64,000 nt of DNA from an uncultured Spirochaetales bacterium (GCA_949289305.1 CASENB010000026.1:1-64000); one strand, 5' to 3'. Numbered from the stretch's first letter, positions 1-8,638 are shown. Notes: a model not told the origin generated them from the letters alone. A program made the numbers and translations.

Positions 1-461
1 ATGAAGAGGATTAAGACAATTTCCTCATCTGTAGCACCAGTCCCTTTCACAAACTTGTTTAAATAATGACTCGTGATGAAGAGGATTAAGACTCACCTTT
101 ATTAATTCTAACATACTCTAGATTAAAAAGTTTAAATAATGACTCGTGATGAAGAGGATTAAGACCTATTAACAAGTATTTCAATGTTCTAAACACTGCA
201 GAACGTTTAAATAATGACTCGTGATGAAGAGGATTAAGACTTTATGGTGAACTGTTTTGATTCAATAGTAATTGAGACAGGTTTAAATAATGACTCGTGA
301 TGAAGAGGATTAAGACACTAACATACTTAGCTACTTCTACAGATAATAATTTAAGGTTTAAATAATGACTCGTGATGAAGAGGATTAAGACACCTGGACG
401 ACTCCGTTCTCTACGACGTAGATCAGTTTAAATAATGACTCGTGATGAAGAGGATTAAAAC
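1..461 (+). CRISPR. CRISPR array, leader-distal end
   Basis: Seven copies of a 36-bp repeat that begins GTTTAAATAATGACTCGTGA and ends GAAGAGGATTAAGAC: 1-17 (cut by the window edge), 57-92, 130-165, 205-240, 281-316, 356-391 and 426-461. The six spacers are 39, 37, 39, 40, 39 and 34 bp. All internal repeats are identical. The last one differs near its 3' end (ATTAAAAC instead of ATTAAGAC). A diverged terminal repeat, and a repeat 3' end of the ATT(A/G)A-AC kind, both suggest transcription on the + strand from a leader lying left of the window. No cas gene is visible here, so the subtype cannot be assigned from this window. Confidence 0.97.
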
Positions 462-491
462 TCGTAGCATCGGCTGTTATTAAGGATCTTC

Positions 492-517
492 ATAATAGCT
501 CGTGAAAAGGATTATAG
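492..517 (+). repeat. Decayed CRISPR repeat beyond the array
   Basis: After a 30-bp spacer-like stretch (462-491) comes a stretch containing ATAATAGCTCGTGA and AAGGATTATAG. It matches the core of the CRISPR repeat with a substitution and a deletion of about three bases. It is most simply an old terminal repeat that has drifted. Its length and order fit the repeat, but it is too diverged to be processed like the others. Confidence 0.7.
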
Positions 518-559
518 GCCTAATGTAGACTAAGTGTAGAACGATTACATGTAATCTGA

Positions 560-676
560 GAGGAATTCATAAACTTTGTTTCAACAGTGGTTTCATCGAG
601 AATGGCAAGGAAGGCGGAGCCTGCGAAACTTTTGGGAAGCTACGACAGTCTGGTAGACAACATCTCTTCGACATGA
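560..676 (+). pseudogene. Remnant of an IS transposase C-terminus (IS4/IS1634-like)
   Basis: An open frame between TGA codons at 557-559 and 674-676 encodes EEFINFVSTVVSSRMAR and then a stretch ending LLGSYDSLVDNISST. The pattern of a hydrophobic FINF helix followed by a short helix and a S-Y-x-x-L-x-x-x-ISS tail resembles the C-terminal end of IS4/IS1634-type transposases. No start codon, catalytic residues or terminal inverted repeats are present, so at most this is a scar of an insertion next to the CRISPR array. The resemblance is by eye only. Confidence 0.35.
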
Positions 677-700
677 AGAAATATTAAAGGCGATATAAAC

Positions 701-735
701 AAAAAAAGAAAAAGGCCTAAGAATAATCCTTAGGC
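701..735 (-). terminator. Rho-independent terminator of the first ATPase gene
   Basis: Read on the minus strand, the stem GCCTAAG/CTTAGGC (715-721 with 729-735, 7-nt loop) is followed by a T-rich tract (the A-rich run 701-713 on the plus strand). It lies 26 nt after the stop codon of the ATPase gene. Confidence 0.8.
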
Positions 736-760
736 TGCTAAAGTGGGAAAGTATTAATTA

Positions 761-2131
761 TTAATCTAGATATGAGTCAAGGTTTTCTAAATTCTGTATT
801 GTTATTGGTTTATCGATTTTTGTTCTTTCCATGAATGCTGTCATATACCAAGGCAGATATATGATGTTATCCGTTTTTTCTATATTTGAATGGCAAAGGA
901 CATAAGATTTTTTTATTTTGTAATTGCTGCTCGATATAAGTTTGTTTAATGCGTTATGTTTCTTGTAATCTTTTCCTGATTTGACTTCAATCGGAATTAC
1001 ATCCATTCCGTCTTGTATTATGAAATCAATCTCTCCAATAGTTTTCTGATTGTAATAATATAGGTCATACCCACAGCTTACCAATTCTTGTGCTACGACG
1101 TTTTCAAACAGATATCCTAGATTTGCATTAATTTCACCGCTAAGGATGTCCAATTGAGCCCCTTTTATCGTCAATGCGGATAATATTCCAATATCCGATA
1201 GAAACAGTTTTTGTAAATTTCTTTCTGCATTGATTTCTAAAGGAATCATAGGTTCTTTTACGTTGAAACATGGAAGAACCGTACCGCTATCGTATAGCCA
1301 TCTGAAGCCAGATTCATATCTTTCGTATCTTGCATTTGAATTGATTTCAGAAAGAAGGAAACGTCGTCCTCCTGATGACAGTACTGATGGCACCCTTTGA
1401 TAGATATCCCTTATTTTCTCCTTGCTTTTCTCTGCATATTTAATAATGTCATGATTATATTCATTATAAAGTTCTTTTTGTATTTCTATTACATCATCAA
1501 AGTTTCTGCTTTCCAAGAATGAAGATACTGCATCAGGCATTCCACCCACTATTAAATATGTCCTAAAAAGTGATAGCAAAGAATCATTTACCGTGGTATT
1601 TACAGCTTTTAAATCAATAAAACACTCTTTTACATGATTTAATACTTTATCCGATAGGCCAGAAGCAATTGCAAATTCTTTAAATGATAATGGATACATT
1701 GTTATTTCTTTTATATACCCAGTAGGAAAGGATGGAACATTCTTATACGTTAGGCCTAAAAGAGAACCTGATGCTACACAGTCGATTTCCTTATCTTCTG
1801 CAAGAAATTTTAGAGCCGCAATTGCTCTAGGACATTCTTGTATTTCATCAAGAAAAACTAATGTCTTATTAGGAATTATTGCAGAATTTAACTTTAATGC
1901 TGAAATATTTGTAAGAATCGTCTTGCTATCTAAATCACCATTGAATATTGTAATGGCATTTTTATCTGTAATAAAATTAATTTCAATAAAAAATTCATAC
2001 TGTTCTTTTGCGAATTTTCTTACAATATAAGTTTTTCCGCACTGTCTAACACCTTTTAACAAAATGGCTTTAGAGTTCTTATTTTTTTTCCATTTTATAA
2101 GTTCTTGATAGACGCTTCTTTCGAGTTCCAT
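761..2131 (-). CDS. AAA ATPase with DUF4143 domain (first of three)
   Basis: A 456-residue P-loop ATPase of the AAA_14/DUF4143 family. The Walker A motif GVRQCGKT is at residues 27-34 and the Walker B motif LVFLDEIQ at 91-98. The C-terminal domain carries a restriction-nuclease-like EIDF (367-370) ... IEVKSG (381-386) pair, which is typical of DUF4143. The family is widespread and mostly uncharacterised; suggested links to toxin-antitoxin or defence roles are unproven. The start is set by AGGAGA 6 nt upstream. The gene has its own terminator and an unusual repeated motif in front. By eye it is more A+T-rich than its neighbours, which with the adjacent CRISPR array and IS scrap suggests acquisition. 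Two relatives lie at 17817-19178 and 34976-36229. Confidence 0.9.
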   Translation of the reverse strand: MELERSVYQELIKWKKNKNSKAILLKGVRQCGKTYIVRKFAKEQYEFFIEINFITDKNAITIFNGDLDSKTILTNISALKLNSAIIPNKTLVFLDEIQECPRAIAALKFLAEDKEIDCVASGSLLGLTYKNVPSFPTGYIKEITMYPLSFKEFAIASGLSDKVLNHVKECFIDLKAVNTTVNDSLLSLFRTYLIVGGMPDAVSSFLESRNFDDVIEIQKELYNEYNHDIIKYAEKSKEKIRDIYQRVPSVLSSGGRRFLLSEINSNARYERYESGFRWLYDSGTVLPCFNVKEPMIPLEINAERNLQKLFLSDIGILSALTIKGAQLDILSGEINANLGYLFENVVAQELVSCGYDLYYYNQKTIGEIDFIIQDGMDVIPIEVKSGKDYKKHNALNKLISSSNYKIKKSYVLCHSNIEKTDNIIYLPWYMTAFMERTKIDKPITIQNLENLDSYLD

Positions 2132-2160
2132 ATCATTCTCCTAAAAGAGAGTATAACATA

Positions 2161-2239
2161 TTGTAACGGAATTCGTTACAAAACATATGTATTTTGTAAC
2201 GTTTTTCGTGCGTTTTGCATGGTGAATGTAACGTTTTTC
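2161..2239. promoter_or_regulatory. Iterated TTGTAACG motifs upstream of the first ATPase
   Basis: TTGTAACG occurs at 2161-2168 and pairs with its exact reverse complement CGTTACAA at 2174-2181 (8-bp arms, 5-bp spacer). A further TTGTAACG lies at 2194-2201, and TGTAACG at 2227-2233. The last two both continue as GTAACGTTTTTC and are spaced 32 bp apart, about three helical turns. Four sites just upstream of the gene at 2131 look like a regulator binding array. The binding protein is unknown. Confidence 0.55.
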
Positions 2240-2338
2240 CAAAATAGAATAAAAATTTAATATTTGAATAATTAACATTGGAATGTTAAATATTTAAATG
2301 TTTTAATATTTCTAACCTCTTTGATTTCAGGAGACATT

Positions 2339-2848
2339 ATGGTTGTTTTTAGACTTGTAGATGAAAATGATGCAAAAGAATATCTTGATTTCTTTAAAGC
2401 TGTTACATCGGAATCCGACAACTTGGCATCCAATATAGCTGAAGTTGAAAAACTTAGCGTGGACGATGAAAGATCATTTATAAAAGGTATGAATGAGTCT
2501 GCCTCGTTTTCCATTGCAGCTTTCGATGGTGATAGAATTATCGGATCATGCGATATAAGAATAGCGGTGAGAGAAAGACTTAAGCACAGGGCTGAAATGG
2601 GAATTGCCGTCAGGAAGGAATACTGGGGGAAAGGGGTTGCTCAAAGCCTTCTTGAAAAGGCGATAGTGGAAGCTGCGAAAAGAGGGGTTCTTAAGATACA
2701 GCTTACTGTAAGAGAAGATAACATTAGGGCAAAGAGACTTTATATTAAAAACGGTTTTAAATTGGTCGGAAGCGACAGAATGCTCTTCTTAATAGATGGA
2801 AAATATATAGACGGAGAGATTTACGATCTAATAATAAAGCAGATCTAG
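2339..2848 (+). CDS. GNAT family N-acetyltransferase
   Basis: A 169-residue acetyltransferase of the GNAT superfamily, which transfers acetyl from acetyl-CoA to an amine. The acetyl-CoA loop is visible as YWGKGVAQSLL (Q/R-x-x-G-x-G/A motif), preceded by strand EMGIAVR and followed by the C-terminal N-x-RAKRLYIKNGF signature. ATG 2339 is chosen over the in-frame TTG at 2321 because AGGAG lies 5 nt before it. The substrate cannot be predicted. It stands alone, divergent from the ATPase. Confidence 0.88.
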   Translation: MVVFRLVDENDAKEYLDFFKAVTSESDNLASNIAEVEKLSVDDERSFIKGMNESASFSIAAFDGDRIIGSCDIRIAVRERLKHRAEMGIAVRKEYWGKGVAQSLLEKAIVEAAKRGVLKIQLTVREDNIRAKRLYIKNGFKLVGSDRMLFLIDGKYIDGEIYDLIIKQI

Positions 2849-2855
2849 ATATTGT

Positions 2856-2883
2856 TTGCTAATTTCACTCTTTTATGTATTCT
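2856..2883 (+). promoter_or_regulatory. Promoter of the ZIP transporter; predicted leaderless
   Basis: TTGCTA (2856-2861), a 16-bp spacer, TATTCT (2878-2883), then only 6 nt before the ATG at 2890. No Shine-Dalgarno is present. A start site about 7 nt after the -10 box would coincide with the ATG. The same arrangement is seen at 19641-19668 and 28713-28740. Confidence 0.6.
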
Positions 2884-2889
2884 TAAAAT

Positions 2890-3648
2890 ATGAGTCTAGC
2901 AATACTATTTCTTGTACCGTTTTTAGGAACGCTATTGGGATCTTTTGCCGTCTATTTCTTTCATGATGGTATAAAAGAGAGGACAGCTAAGGCGATTTCA
3001 GGCTTTGCAGGAGGTGTTATGATAGCAGCCTCCGTGTGGTCTTTGCTTCTTCCTGCCATTGATTCTTCTTCGTATTATACTGCCGCGATTGGATTTTTAT
3101 TAGGAGTGGGCTTTCTTCTCCTTTTAGATACGATAGTTCCTCATATCCACGCAACTAGTGAAAAAGCAGAAGGAAAGGATTCAAAACTATCAAAGTCGGC
3201 CCTTTTAATGCTTGCTGTAACGTTACACAATATCCCTGAGGGAATGGCTGTTGGCGCATCGGCTGCTGCTGCGATGGCAGGAGGTGGAAACATTGGCTAT
3301 GCATCTGCGTTTGCACTCTCTTTTGGAATTGCGCTTCAAAACTTCCCAGAGGGCCTTATAGTATCGATGCCACTTTATAAGGAAGGTAAGAAGAAAAGCC
3401 GTGCCTTTTTAGAAGGAACGCTTTCAGGCGTAGTAGAACCGATAGGATCTGTTCTTGCGTTTTTCTTTGTTTCGATCTTTTCATCAATGCTCCCGCTTCT
3501 TTTGTCGTTTGCAGCAGGTGCGATGTTCTATGTAGTTGTTGAGGAGTTGATACCCGAAGCAAGCGAAGGAGAGCACTCAAACGTTGGAACGATTGGAGCT
3601 GCAATCGGATTTTCTATCATGATGCTTCTTGACGGATTATTCGGCTGA
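2890..3648 (+). CDS. ZIP family metal transporter
   Basis: A 252-residue inner-membrane protein of the ZIP family (ZupT/GufA type), which imports zinc or other divalent metals. About eight hydrophobic segments can be traced. The two signature metal-site helices are present: TLHNIPEGMAVG and LQNFPEGLIVS. A His-poor, Lys/Glu-rich loop (SEKAEGKDSKLSK) sits between the third and fourth segments, where ZIP proteins usually have the variable metal-binding loop. Length is normal for the bacterial family. The ion cannot be decided from sequence. The 3' end overlaps convergent brnQ by 12 nt. Confidence 0.9.
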   Translation: MSLAILFLVPFLGTLLGSFAVYFFHDGIKERTAKAISGFAGGVMIAASVWSLLLPAIDSSSYYTAAIGFLLGVGFLLLLDTIVPHIHATSEKAEGKDSKLSKSALLMLAVTLHNIPEGMAVGASAAAAMAGGGNIGYASAFALSFGIALQNFPEGLIVSMPLYKEGKKKSRAFLEGTLSGVVEPIGSVLAFFFVSIFSSMLPLLLSFAAGAMFYVVVEELIPEASEGEHSNVGTIGAAIGFSIMMLLDGLFG

Positions 3649-4950
3649 TTTGCGCCTGCTTTTTATTATAAAAATGCTTATCAAGACGCCTAAGAGGGCA
3701 GGGGTGAGCCATGTTAGGCCGACAGAACTAAAAGGAAGAGGCGACAGAGGATTGCTTATTCCCATTAGGCTTGAAAAGACTTCTATTGCAGAGGAAGCGA
3801 ATGTAAGAGCCTCCGTTATTATATACATTAGTCTCATATCCTCTTTGTATGGAATGAACGAGAAGATTATCAAAACGATTACAAGAGGATAGAGCAGTGA
3901 GAGAATCGGAGATGAAAGGCTTATTATTCTGTCTAATCCTGCATTTGAAATTATTAAGCTTATCAGAGCGAATGCAACAGTCCATTTTCTGTAGCTGATT
4001 TTATTAAAAAGCTTGTTAAAATAATTTGCGCATGAAGTAATGAGTCCCACGCATGTATTTAGACATGCGATTATGAAAATGGCAGCAATCAAAGCGCTTC
4101 CGAAATCAGAGAATATTTCATTGGTAATAACGGATAGCATCTCCGTTCCGTTTTTACTGTTCGGCCAGTAATAGGCTGAAATGCGACCGATAAATGCAAG
4201 AGATGAATAGACTGTTGCAAGGAGAATTGCTGCGATTATCCCTGATTTTACTTCCTCCATTACTACGCTGTTCTTATCTTCTATTCCAAGAGCCTTCGCA
4301 TTAAGGACGATTACCATTCCGAAGACAAGAGATGCGATTGCATCCATCGTCTGATAGCCGTCTAAGAATCCTTGGCTGAACGGATTTGTCTTGTATATTC
4401 CGTTTGCATTTGTCGTAAATGGCGTATAAAGCTTGAAACTCCCGAGAAACAGAATGAGTATTAGAGCAAGAAGCGTAGGACAAAGGACTTTTCCGAGTTT
4501 CTTTGTGAGTTTTTCAGGATTTCTTGCGATAATAATTGCAGTTAAGAAGAAAACGACGCTGTATAGTGATCTGAAGAGCTTGTATAGATTATCTTCTGCT
4601 GTAATATTTACGGCATTTGCAAGCATCTCAAAACTAGTGCTGGCTGTTCTTGGTATTGCGAGACATGGTCCGATTGAAAGGTATATTGCAATAGTAAGCA
4701 CCAAAGAAAACACGGGGCTGACTCTTGATGCAAGGTTGTCTAGTCCATCGCTTTTGGCAACTGCTATAAGGCCTAAAAGAGGAAGAATGATTGCCGTTAG
4801 GAAAAAGCCCGAAAGGGACAGCATCAAGTTCTCCCCTGCATTTAACGCAAGAAACGGAGGAAATATTAAATTCCCCGCTCCGAAAAACATTGAAAAAATA
4901 GTGAGGCCAAGTAGAATCGTCTCTCTGGCCTTTAGTTTCTTTTCTCCCAT
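3637..4950 (-). CDS. brnQ: Branched-chain amino acid carrier BrnQ (LIVCS family)
   Basis: A 437-residue cation-coupled transporter of leucine, isoleucine and valine. The N-terminal family signature ILLGLTIFSMFFGAGNLIFP is intact, and around twelve hydrophobic helices span the protein. ATG 4950 is used because it is preceded by AAGGA at proper spacing and matches the usual family N-terminus. A longer frame reaching 5007 has no ribosome site. The last 12 nt overlap the ZIP gene on the other strand. Confidence 0.93.
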   Translation of the reverse strand: MGEKKLKARETILLGLTIFSMFFGAGNLIFPPFLALNAGENLMLSLSGFFLTAIILPLLGLIAVAKSDGLDNLASRVSPVFSLVLTIAIYLSIGPCLAIPRTASTSFEMLANAVNITAEDNLYKLFRSLYSVVFFLTAIIIARNPEKLTKKLGKVLCPTLLALILILFLGSFKLYTPFTTNANGIYKTNPFSQGFLDGYQTMDAIASLVFGMVIVLNAKALGIEDKNSVVMEEVKSGIIAAILLATVYSSLAFIGRISAYYWPNSKNGTEMLSVITNEIFSDFGSALIAAIFIIACLNTCVGLITSCANYFNKLFNKISYRKWTVAFALISLIISNAGLDRIISLSSPILSLLYPLVIVLIIFSFIPYKEDMRLMYIITEALTFASSAIEVFSSLMGISNPLSPLPFSSVGLTWLTPALLGVLISIFIIKSRRKSAE

Positions 4951-5019
4951 CTTTATTGTCCTTATAAGACAATAGCATATATTGCAGTAAGGGGCAAAGA
5001 AAATCACATGGTAACAATT

Positions 5020-5046
5020 AATAGCTAGGGCAGGGCTCTAGCTATT
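5020..5046 (-). terminator. Stem-loop at the end of the EFR1/AKR operon
   Basis: A perfect 9-bp stem AATAGCTAG/CTAGCTATT (5020-5028 with 5038-5046, 9-nt loop) includes the stop codon of the ferredoxin gene. The sequence after it on the minus strand (AATTGTTAC) is only weakly T-rich, so it may be a weak terminator or a 3'-end protecting hairpin. Confidence 0.45.
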
Positions 5047-5799
5047 GGCATTAATTAAATCATTGAGTGTCACGTGTTCGTTTAAATAGCGTTCTCTTTC
5101 GTTTACTTCGCCTGTCTTTATCCTTATTGCATTTTTAGGACATAAATTTATGCAGCCAAGACATTTCTGGCAGTTTTCATAAGTATGTTTTGCCTTTCCG
5201 TTTTCTATGATAATAGACTTGCTTGGACATACTTTAGAACAGGTTGAGCAGGCGATGCAGGCATCTGTCACATAAAATTCAATGTTCTTCCAAGAGAATT
5301 CCGGATGGGCCGTAACAAGAGCTAGATAGTTCTTGTACACGTCTTTTTCCCCTTCATTCGTCTCTTCTATGAATTTTCTTCTCTCTTTGATGTCCTTTTT
5401 TATCTCTTTTAATGCAGCTGGGATCTTCTTATCTATCTCCTTTTCCTTTTTCATATCGAAGGAAGGAAGATAGTTATCGACCATCAAGATTGATCTGATA
5501 TAATCGGCCTTGATGTTTTTCTTTTTAAGTTCTTCTAGGGCAAAAGCAATGCTTTCACCTTTGTTTGCCCCATACGTGATGATAAGAAAGAAGTATTGGG
5601 AGGTGAAACTTGCTTTCTCTATGAACTCTTTTACCATGCCTGGCATTTCAGAACCATAGTCAGGATAGACAATACCGATTGCATCATCGCTATAGTTCAT
5701 CTCCCCTTTTAAAGCCTGAGGGATGCTTATCGCATCCTTATCAAGCTCTTTTGCGATATAAAGGCTGTTTCCAGTTGCGCTGAAATAGAATACTTTCAT
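5038..5799 (-). CDS. EFR1-type flavodoxin / 4Fe-4S ferredoxin protein
   Basis: 253 residues. The N-terminus is a flavodoxin-like fold starting VFYFSATGNS (FMN phosphate loop S/T-x-T-GNS). The C-terminus carries two 4Fe-4S clusters: CIACSTCSKVC followed by P, and CQKCLGCINLC followed by P. EFR1-family proteins are electron carriers that couple ferredoxin and flavin chemistry; the natural partner is unknown. It overlaps the upstream aldo-keto reductase by 4 nt (ATGA), so the two are translationally coupled and may act in one redox reaction. Confidence 0.9.
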   Translation of the reverse strand: MKVFYFSATGNSLYIAKELDKDAISIPQALKGEMNYSDDAIGIVYPDYGSEMPGMVKEFIEKASFTSQYFFLIITYGANKGESIAFALEELKKKNIKADYIRSILMVDNYLPSFDMKKEKEIDKKIPAALKEIKKDIKERRKFIEETNEGEKDVYKNYLALVTAHPEFSWKNIEFYVTDACIACSTCSKVCPSKSIIIENGKAKHTYENCQKCLGCINLCPKNAIRIKTGEVNERERYLNEHVTLNDLINANS

Positions 5800-6647
5800 T
5801 CGTGCACCCTATAGTTCTTCAAAAGCATCTCTCCAACACCTTCTGCTTCAGGATCGTGGCTTCCCTTACCCCTGTCAAGCGCTCTAAGTTCGCTTAGCTC
5901 TTCTTCTGATAGACTAAAGCCGAAGATATCCAAATTTGCCTTTATCCTCTCTTCGTTCGTACTCTTAGGAAGTACTACCGCACCTTCTTCTGTGAGGAAG
6001 TTAAGAATTACCTGAGATGGAAGCACGTTATGATCTTTTGCAATCCTTACGATTACAGGATCGCTTAACATCTCTTTGTTCCCATGTCCAAGCGGCTGAT
6101 AGGCCTCGATTGCAACTCTGTCTTTCTTCATTAGTTTTCTCAGTTCTTTCTGCTGAAAGTATGGATTCATCTCAACCTGATTTACTGCAGGTAGAGTGTC
6201 AAACTGCGGAACATACTTTTTGTAGATATTGACGCTCATATTGCTAACGCCAATTGATTTGAACTTACCATCCTTCTTTGCCTTTTCAAGGTAGCGCCAT
6301 GCGTTAAGCACATCCCCATACGGTTGATGGAGCAGATAAAGGTCAATATAATCAAGGCCGAGGTTCTTTAATGATGAGTTGATTCCTCTCTCTGGCTCTG
6401 TTCCGCTATAATCTTGAAGCCATAGCTTGCTAGTTACAAATATTTCATCTCTTGGAATCTTAGAGTCTTTGATTGCTCTTCCGACCTCTTCTTCATTAAA
6501 GTATGCCTGTGCCGTGTCTATATGGCGATAGCCAATGTCTAACGCTTTTCTTACTGCGTTATAAGTCTCTCCATTATTTGGAATTAGAAAAACTCCAAAT
6601 CCGACTTGATCAATTTTATTTCCGTCGTTGAGTTCTATATATTTCAT
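5796..6647 (-). CDS. Aldo/keto reductase
   Basis: A 283-residue NAD(P)H-dependent oxidoreductase of the aldo-keto reductase superfamily (TIM barrel, cytosolic). The catalytic tetrad is visible: Asp in HIDTAQAY, the Tyr four residues on, Lys in FVTSKLW, and His in YLLHQP. Closest in style to the 2,5-diketo-gluconate / glyoxal reductase group. GAGGTGAT precedes the ATG. It is first in a two-gene operon with the EFR1 protein and has a perfect palindrome about 60 nt upstream that could be an operator. Confidence 0.92.
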   Translation of the reverse strand: MKYIELNDGNKIDQVGFGVFLIPNNGETYNAVRKALDIGYRHIDTAQAYFNEEEVGRAIKDSKIPRDEIFVTSKLWLQDYSGTEPERGINSSLKNLGLDYIDLYLLHQPYGDVLNAWRYLEKAKKDGKFKSIGVSNMSVNIYKKYVPQFDTLPAVNQVEMNPYFQQKELRKLMKKDRVAIEAYQPLGHGNKEMLSDPVIVRIAKDHNVLPSQVILNFLTEEGAVVLPKSTNEERIKANLDIFGFSLSEEELSELRALDRGKGSHDPEAEGVGEMLLKNYRVHE

Positions 6648-6704
6648 ATTATCACCTCAGCTTTAATATAAAAGCGGATTTGAAATTTGAAAAATATAAT
6701 TTTG

Positions 6705-6718
6705 TTATAGCGCTATAA
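6705..6718. promoter_or_regulatory. Palindrome in the aldo-keto reductase promoter region
   Basis: TTATAGCGCTATAA is a perfect 14-bp palindrome. A half-site GTTATAG recurs at 6726-6732. It lies 57 nt upstream of the reductase start and may bind a dimeric regulator. No regulator gene is adjacent. Confidence 0.45.
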
Positions 6719-6736
6719 ATATCTGTTATAGTAAAA

Positions 6737-6766
6737 CAAAAAAACGCGCAGCAAGCGCCACGCGTT
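6737..6766 (-). terminator. Terminator of the 5'-nucleotidase gene
   Basis: On the minus strand, an AACGCG/CGCGTT stem (6743-6748 with 6761-6766) encloses a GC-rich 12-nt loop and is followed by TTTTTTTG. It lies 20 nt beyond the stop codon. Confidence 0.8.
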
Positions 6767-6786
6767 AAAATTTGATTTTGCAAAGC

Positions 6787-8562
6787 TCAGTTAGCCCCGT
6801 TTGCCTTTGCCTCTGCTACGAGTGCATCATAGTCGCTGAGGTTGTAACTCTTTGCGTAAGGCGTCTCTAGATAGCCATCGTTTATATAGCCGATGATCTC
6901 GTCTCTTCTTGGATCATCTTCTTCAAGGTCTACTCCTACGATCTTCCAGTTGTCTGTCACAAATGGAGAAACAGGGGAGTTTGTTGCAAAGTACTCTACG
7001 ATCATGTCTCTGATTGAGTTTGAGCTCTCCCATTCTCTTTTGCCACTGATAAGGTTCTGCGCCTTAAGAGCTGAAGAGTAGCGGTAATTGTTTACAGCAA
7101 GGGTTAACTCCTGATCGTCGCTAAGAGGCTCTCCATTGAACATTACGTTTTTGATTCTGCTTCCCTTAGGTTCTGATAGGTCAATTTCGTATTCAACACC
7201 TTCAAACATATCATATAGGTAGTCAGGATATTCAGGATCGAATGAGATGTTTATATCTCCTGGTACCCACTGGTTGTAGCATTCTGCACTCCATTCCATG
7301 TATGCCTTCAGCTCTTTTCCTGTGACTTTGACTCTATATAGCGTGTTGTCGAACTTATAGATGTCAAAGATGTTTCCATAGTTGATGTCTCCTTCTGGAA
7401 GGTCGCTCGTATCCTTAAAGAGAGCAGCTGCCGATACGTCTGCGCCCGATGCCTCAAGCTGGATATGGTTGATTAAATCCATTACGGCAGTATCTCTTAC
7501 TCTTGCCTCTGGAATTCCTTTGATCTCGTTTTCAGGCTGGAACTTTGCTGTAGTGGAACCAAGGGCTGCGCCTCCTTCTCCGTCTTCTCCGCCGCCTCCG
7601 TTTACATAAGAGATGGTCTTTTCATGTGCTTCTTTTACGACTTCCAGGTTTCTGATCTCTTCAGATGGTTCTACGCCTGTCATATCTACGATTTCAACGG
7701 TGCTGTTTGTAATGTTGTTATCATCATCTAGGTAGATGTCGAATCTGGCAATGTCTCTTCCCTGGTTGCGGCATCCTCCGATGACGATATTGCCCTGCTT
7801 TTCATTAACAACGACGTGGTTGTGAGCAACCTGTAGAACATCAATTTCAGGATTGTCGTCCAAAATCTTCTGAGCTGAGTCAGAACCATTGTCCTCATCG
7901 AACTCTGCATACATGCCCATGTGAGCTGATACCATGATTATGTCGGCACTATCTCCAATTTCAGCAATAGCATCTTTTACAGCAAGGTTTGCCGCCTCGT
8001 ATGTAAGGCTGTCGATTCCCTCTTTTCCGCCGTCCCAGATTGGAATGTCCGGTGTTACGACTCCGATTACTGCGACCTTAACGCCGCCTACATCGATGAT
8101 TGTATATCCAGCACCGGTAGCAAGGCTTCCATCTGGATTCTTTACGTTCTGAGCAAGAACAGGGAATTCTGCTTGGCTTAAAATCTTTGTTGCAGTCTCT
8201 ACTCCCCAGTTGAACTCATGGTTTCCAAGCGTCATTGCATCGTATCCCATGTAGTTCATTGCATAGATCACAGGATGCGTCTCTTCGGGAGTCTTGTTGT
8301 AGATATCATCAGTCATGATCGTTCCCTGAATGTCATCTCCTGCATCTACTAAGATCGTATTCGGATTTTCAGCCCTTACGCTCTCTATGTATGTGTAAAG
8401 TCTTGCCATTCCGTTATTGGCAGTCTCTTTACTATCCTCATAGGAGAATCCCCAGATGTTTCCATGCAAATCTGATGTTCCAAGAATCGTGATATGGTTC
8501 TCTGCAAAAAGCGGGAGCGCTATTGCGATAACCATGGTTAAAACTATTAGAGCTTTTTTCAT
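6787..8562 (-). CDS. Secreted 5'-nucleotidase / cyclic phosphodiesterase family
   Basis: A 591-residue periplasmic metallophosphatase with a cleavable signal peptide (cleavage near ALPLFA-EN). The N-terminal calcineurin-like domain has the metal motifs SDLHGN (30-35), VDAGDDIQG, GNHEFNWG, SAHMG and AHNHV. The C-terminal 5_nucleotid_C domain carries the nucleotide-stacking region. Members hydrolyse nucleotides or 2',3'-cyclic nucleotides to nucleosides outside the cytoplasm. AAGGAGGAG precedes the start, and a TATAAT box lies at 8583-8588 on the minus strand. Monocistronic, with its own terminator. It could feed the cytidine deaminase and hydantoinase genes at 19.7-22.2 kb. Confidence 0.93.
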   Translation of the reverse strand: MKKALIVLTMVIAIALPLFAENHITILGTSDLHGNIWGFSYEDSKETANNGMARLYTYIESVRAENPNTILVDAGDDIQGTIMTDDIYNKTPEETHPVIYAMNYMGYDAMTLGNHEFNWGVETATKILSQAEFPVLAQNVKNPDGSLATGAGYTIIDVGGVKVAVIGVVTPDIPIWDGGKEGIDSLTYEAANLAVKDAIAEIGDSADIIMVSAHMGMYAEFDEDNGSDSAQKILDDNPEIDVLQVAHNHVVVNEKQGNIVIGGCRNQGRDIARFDIYLDDDNNITNSTVEIVDMTGVEPSEEIRNLEVVKEAHEKTISYVNGGGGEDGEGGAALGSTTAKFQPENEIKGIPEARVRDTAVMDLINHIQLEASGADVSAAALFKDTSDLPEGDINYGNIFDIYKFDNTLYRVKVTGKELKAYMEWSAECYNQWVPGDINISFDPEYPDYLYDMFEGVEYEIDLSEPKGSRIKNVMFNGEPLSDDQELTLAVNNYRYSSALKAQNLISGKREWESSNSIRDMIVEYFATNSPVSPFVTDNWKIVGVDLEEDDPRRDEIIGYINDGYLETPYAKSYNLSDYDALVAEAKANGAN

Positions 8563-8638
8563 AACTCCTCCTTGTTGAAGATATTATAAGACATTTTTGA
8601 CATTATTTTTGTGGAGAGTTTAAATATTATTTAATTAA

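Noticed and set aside
761..2131. The CRISPR-adjacent ATPase as a Cas protein
   Set aside because: It has DUF4143 features and no Cas motif; adjacency to the array end is the only link.
4433..4975. Plus-strand 180-codon frame inside brnQ
   Set aside because: Fully antisense to a well-supported transporter gene with intact signature motifs; no ribosome site.
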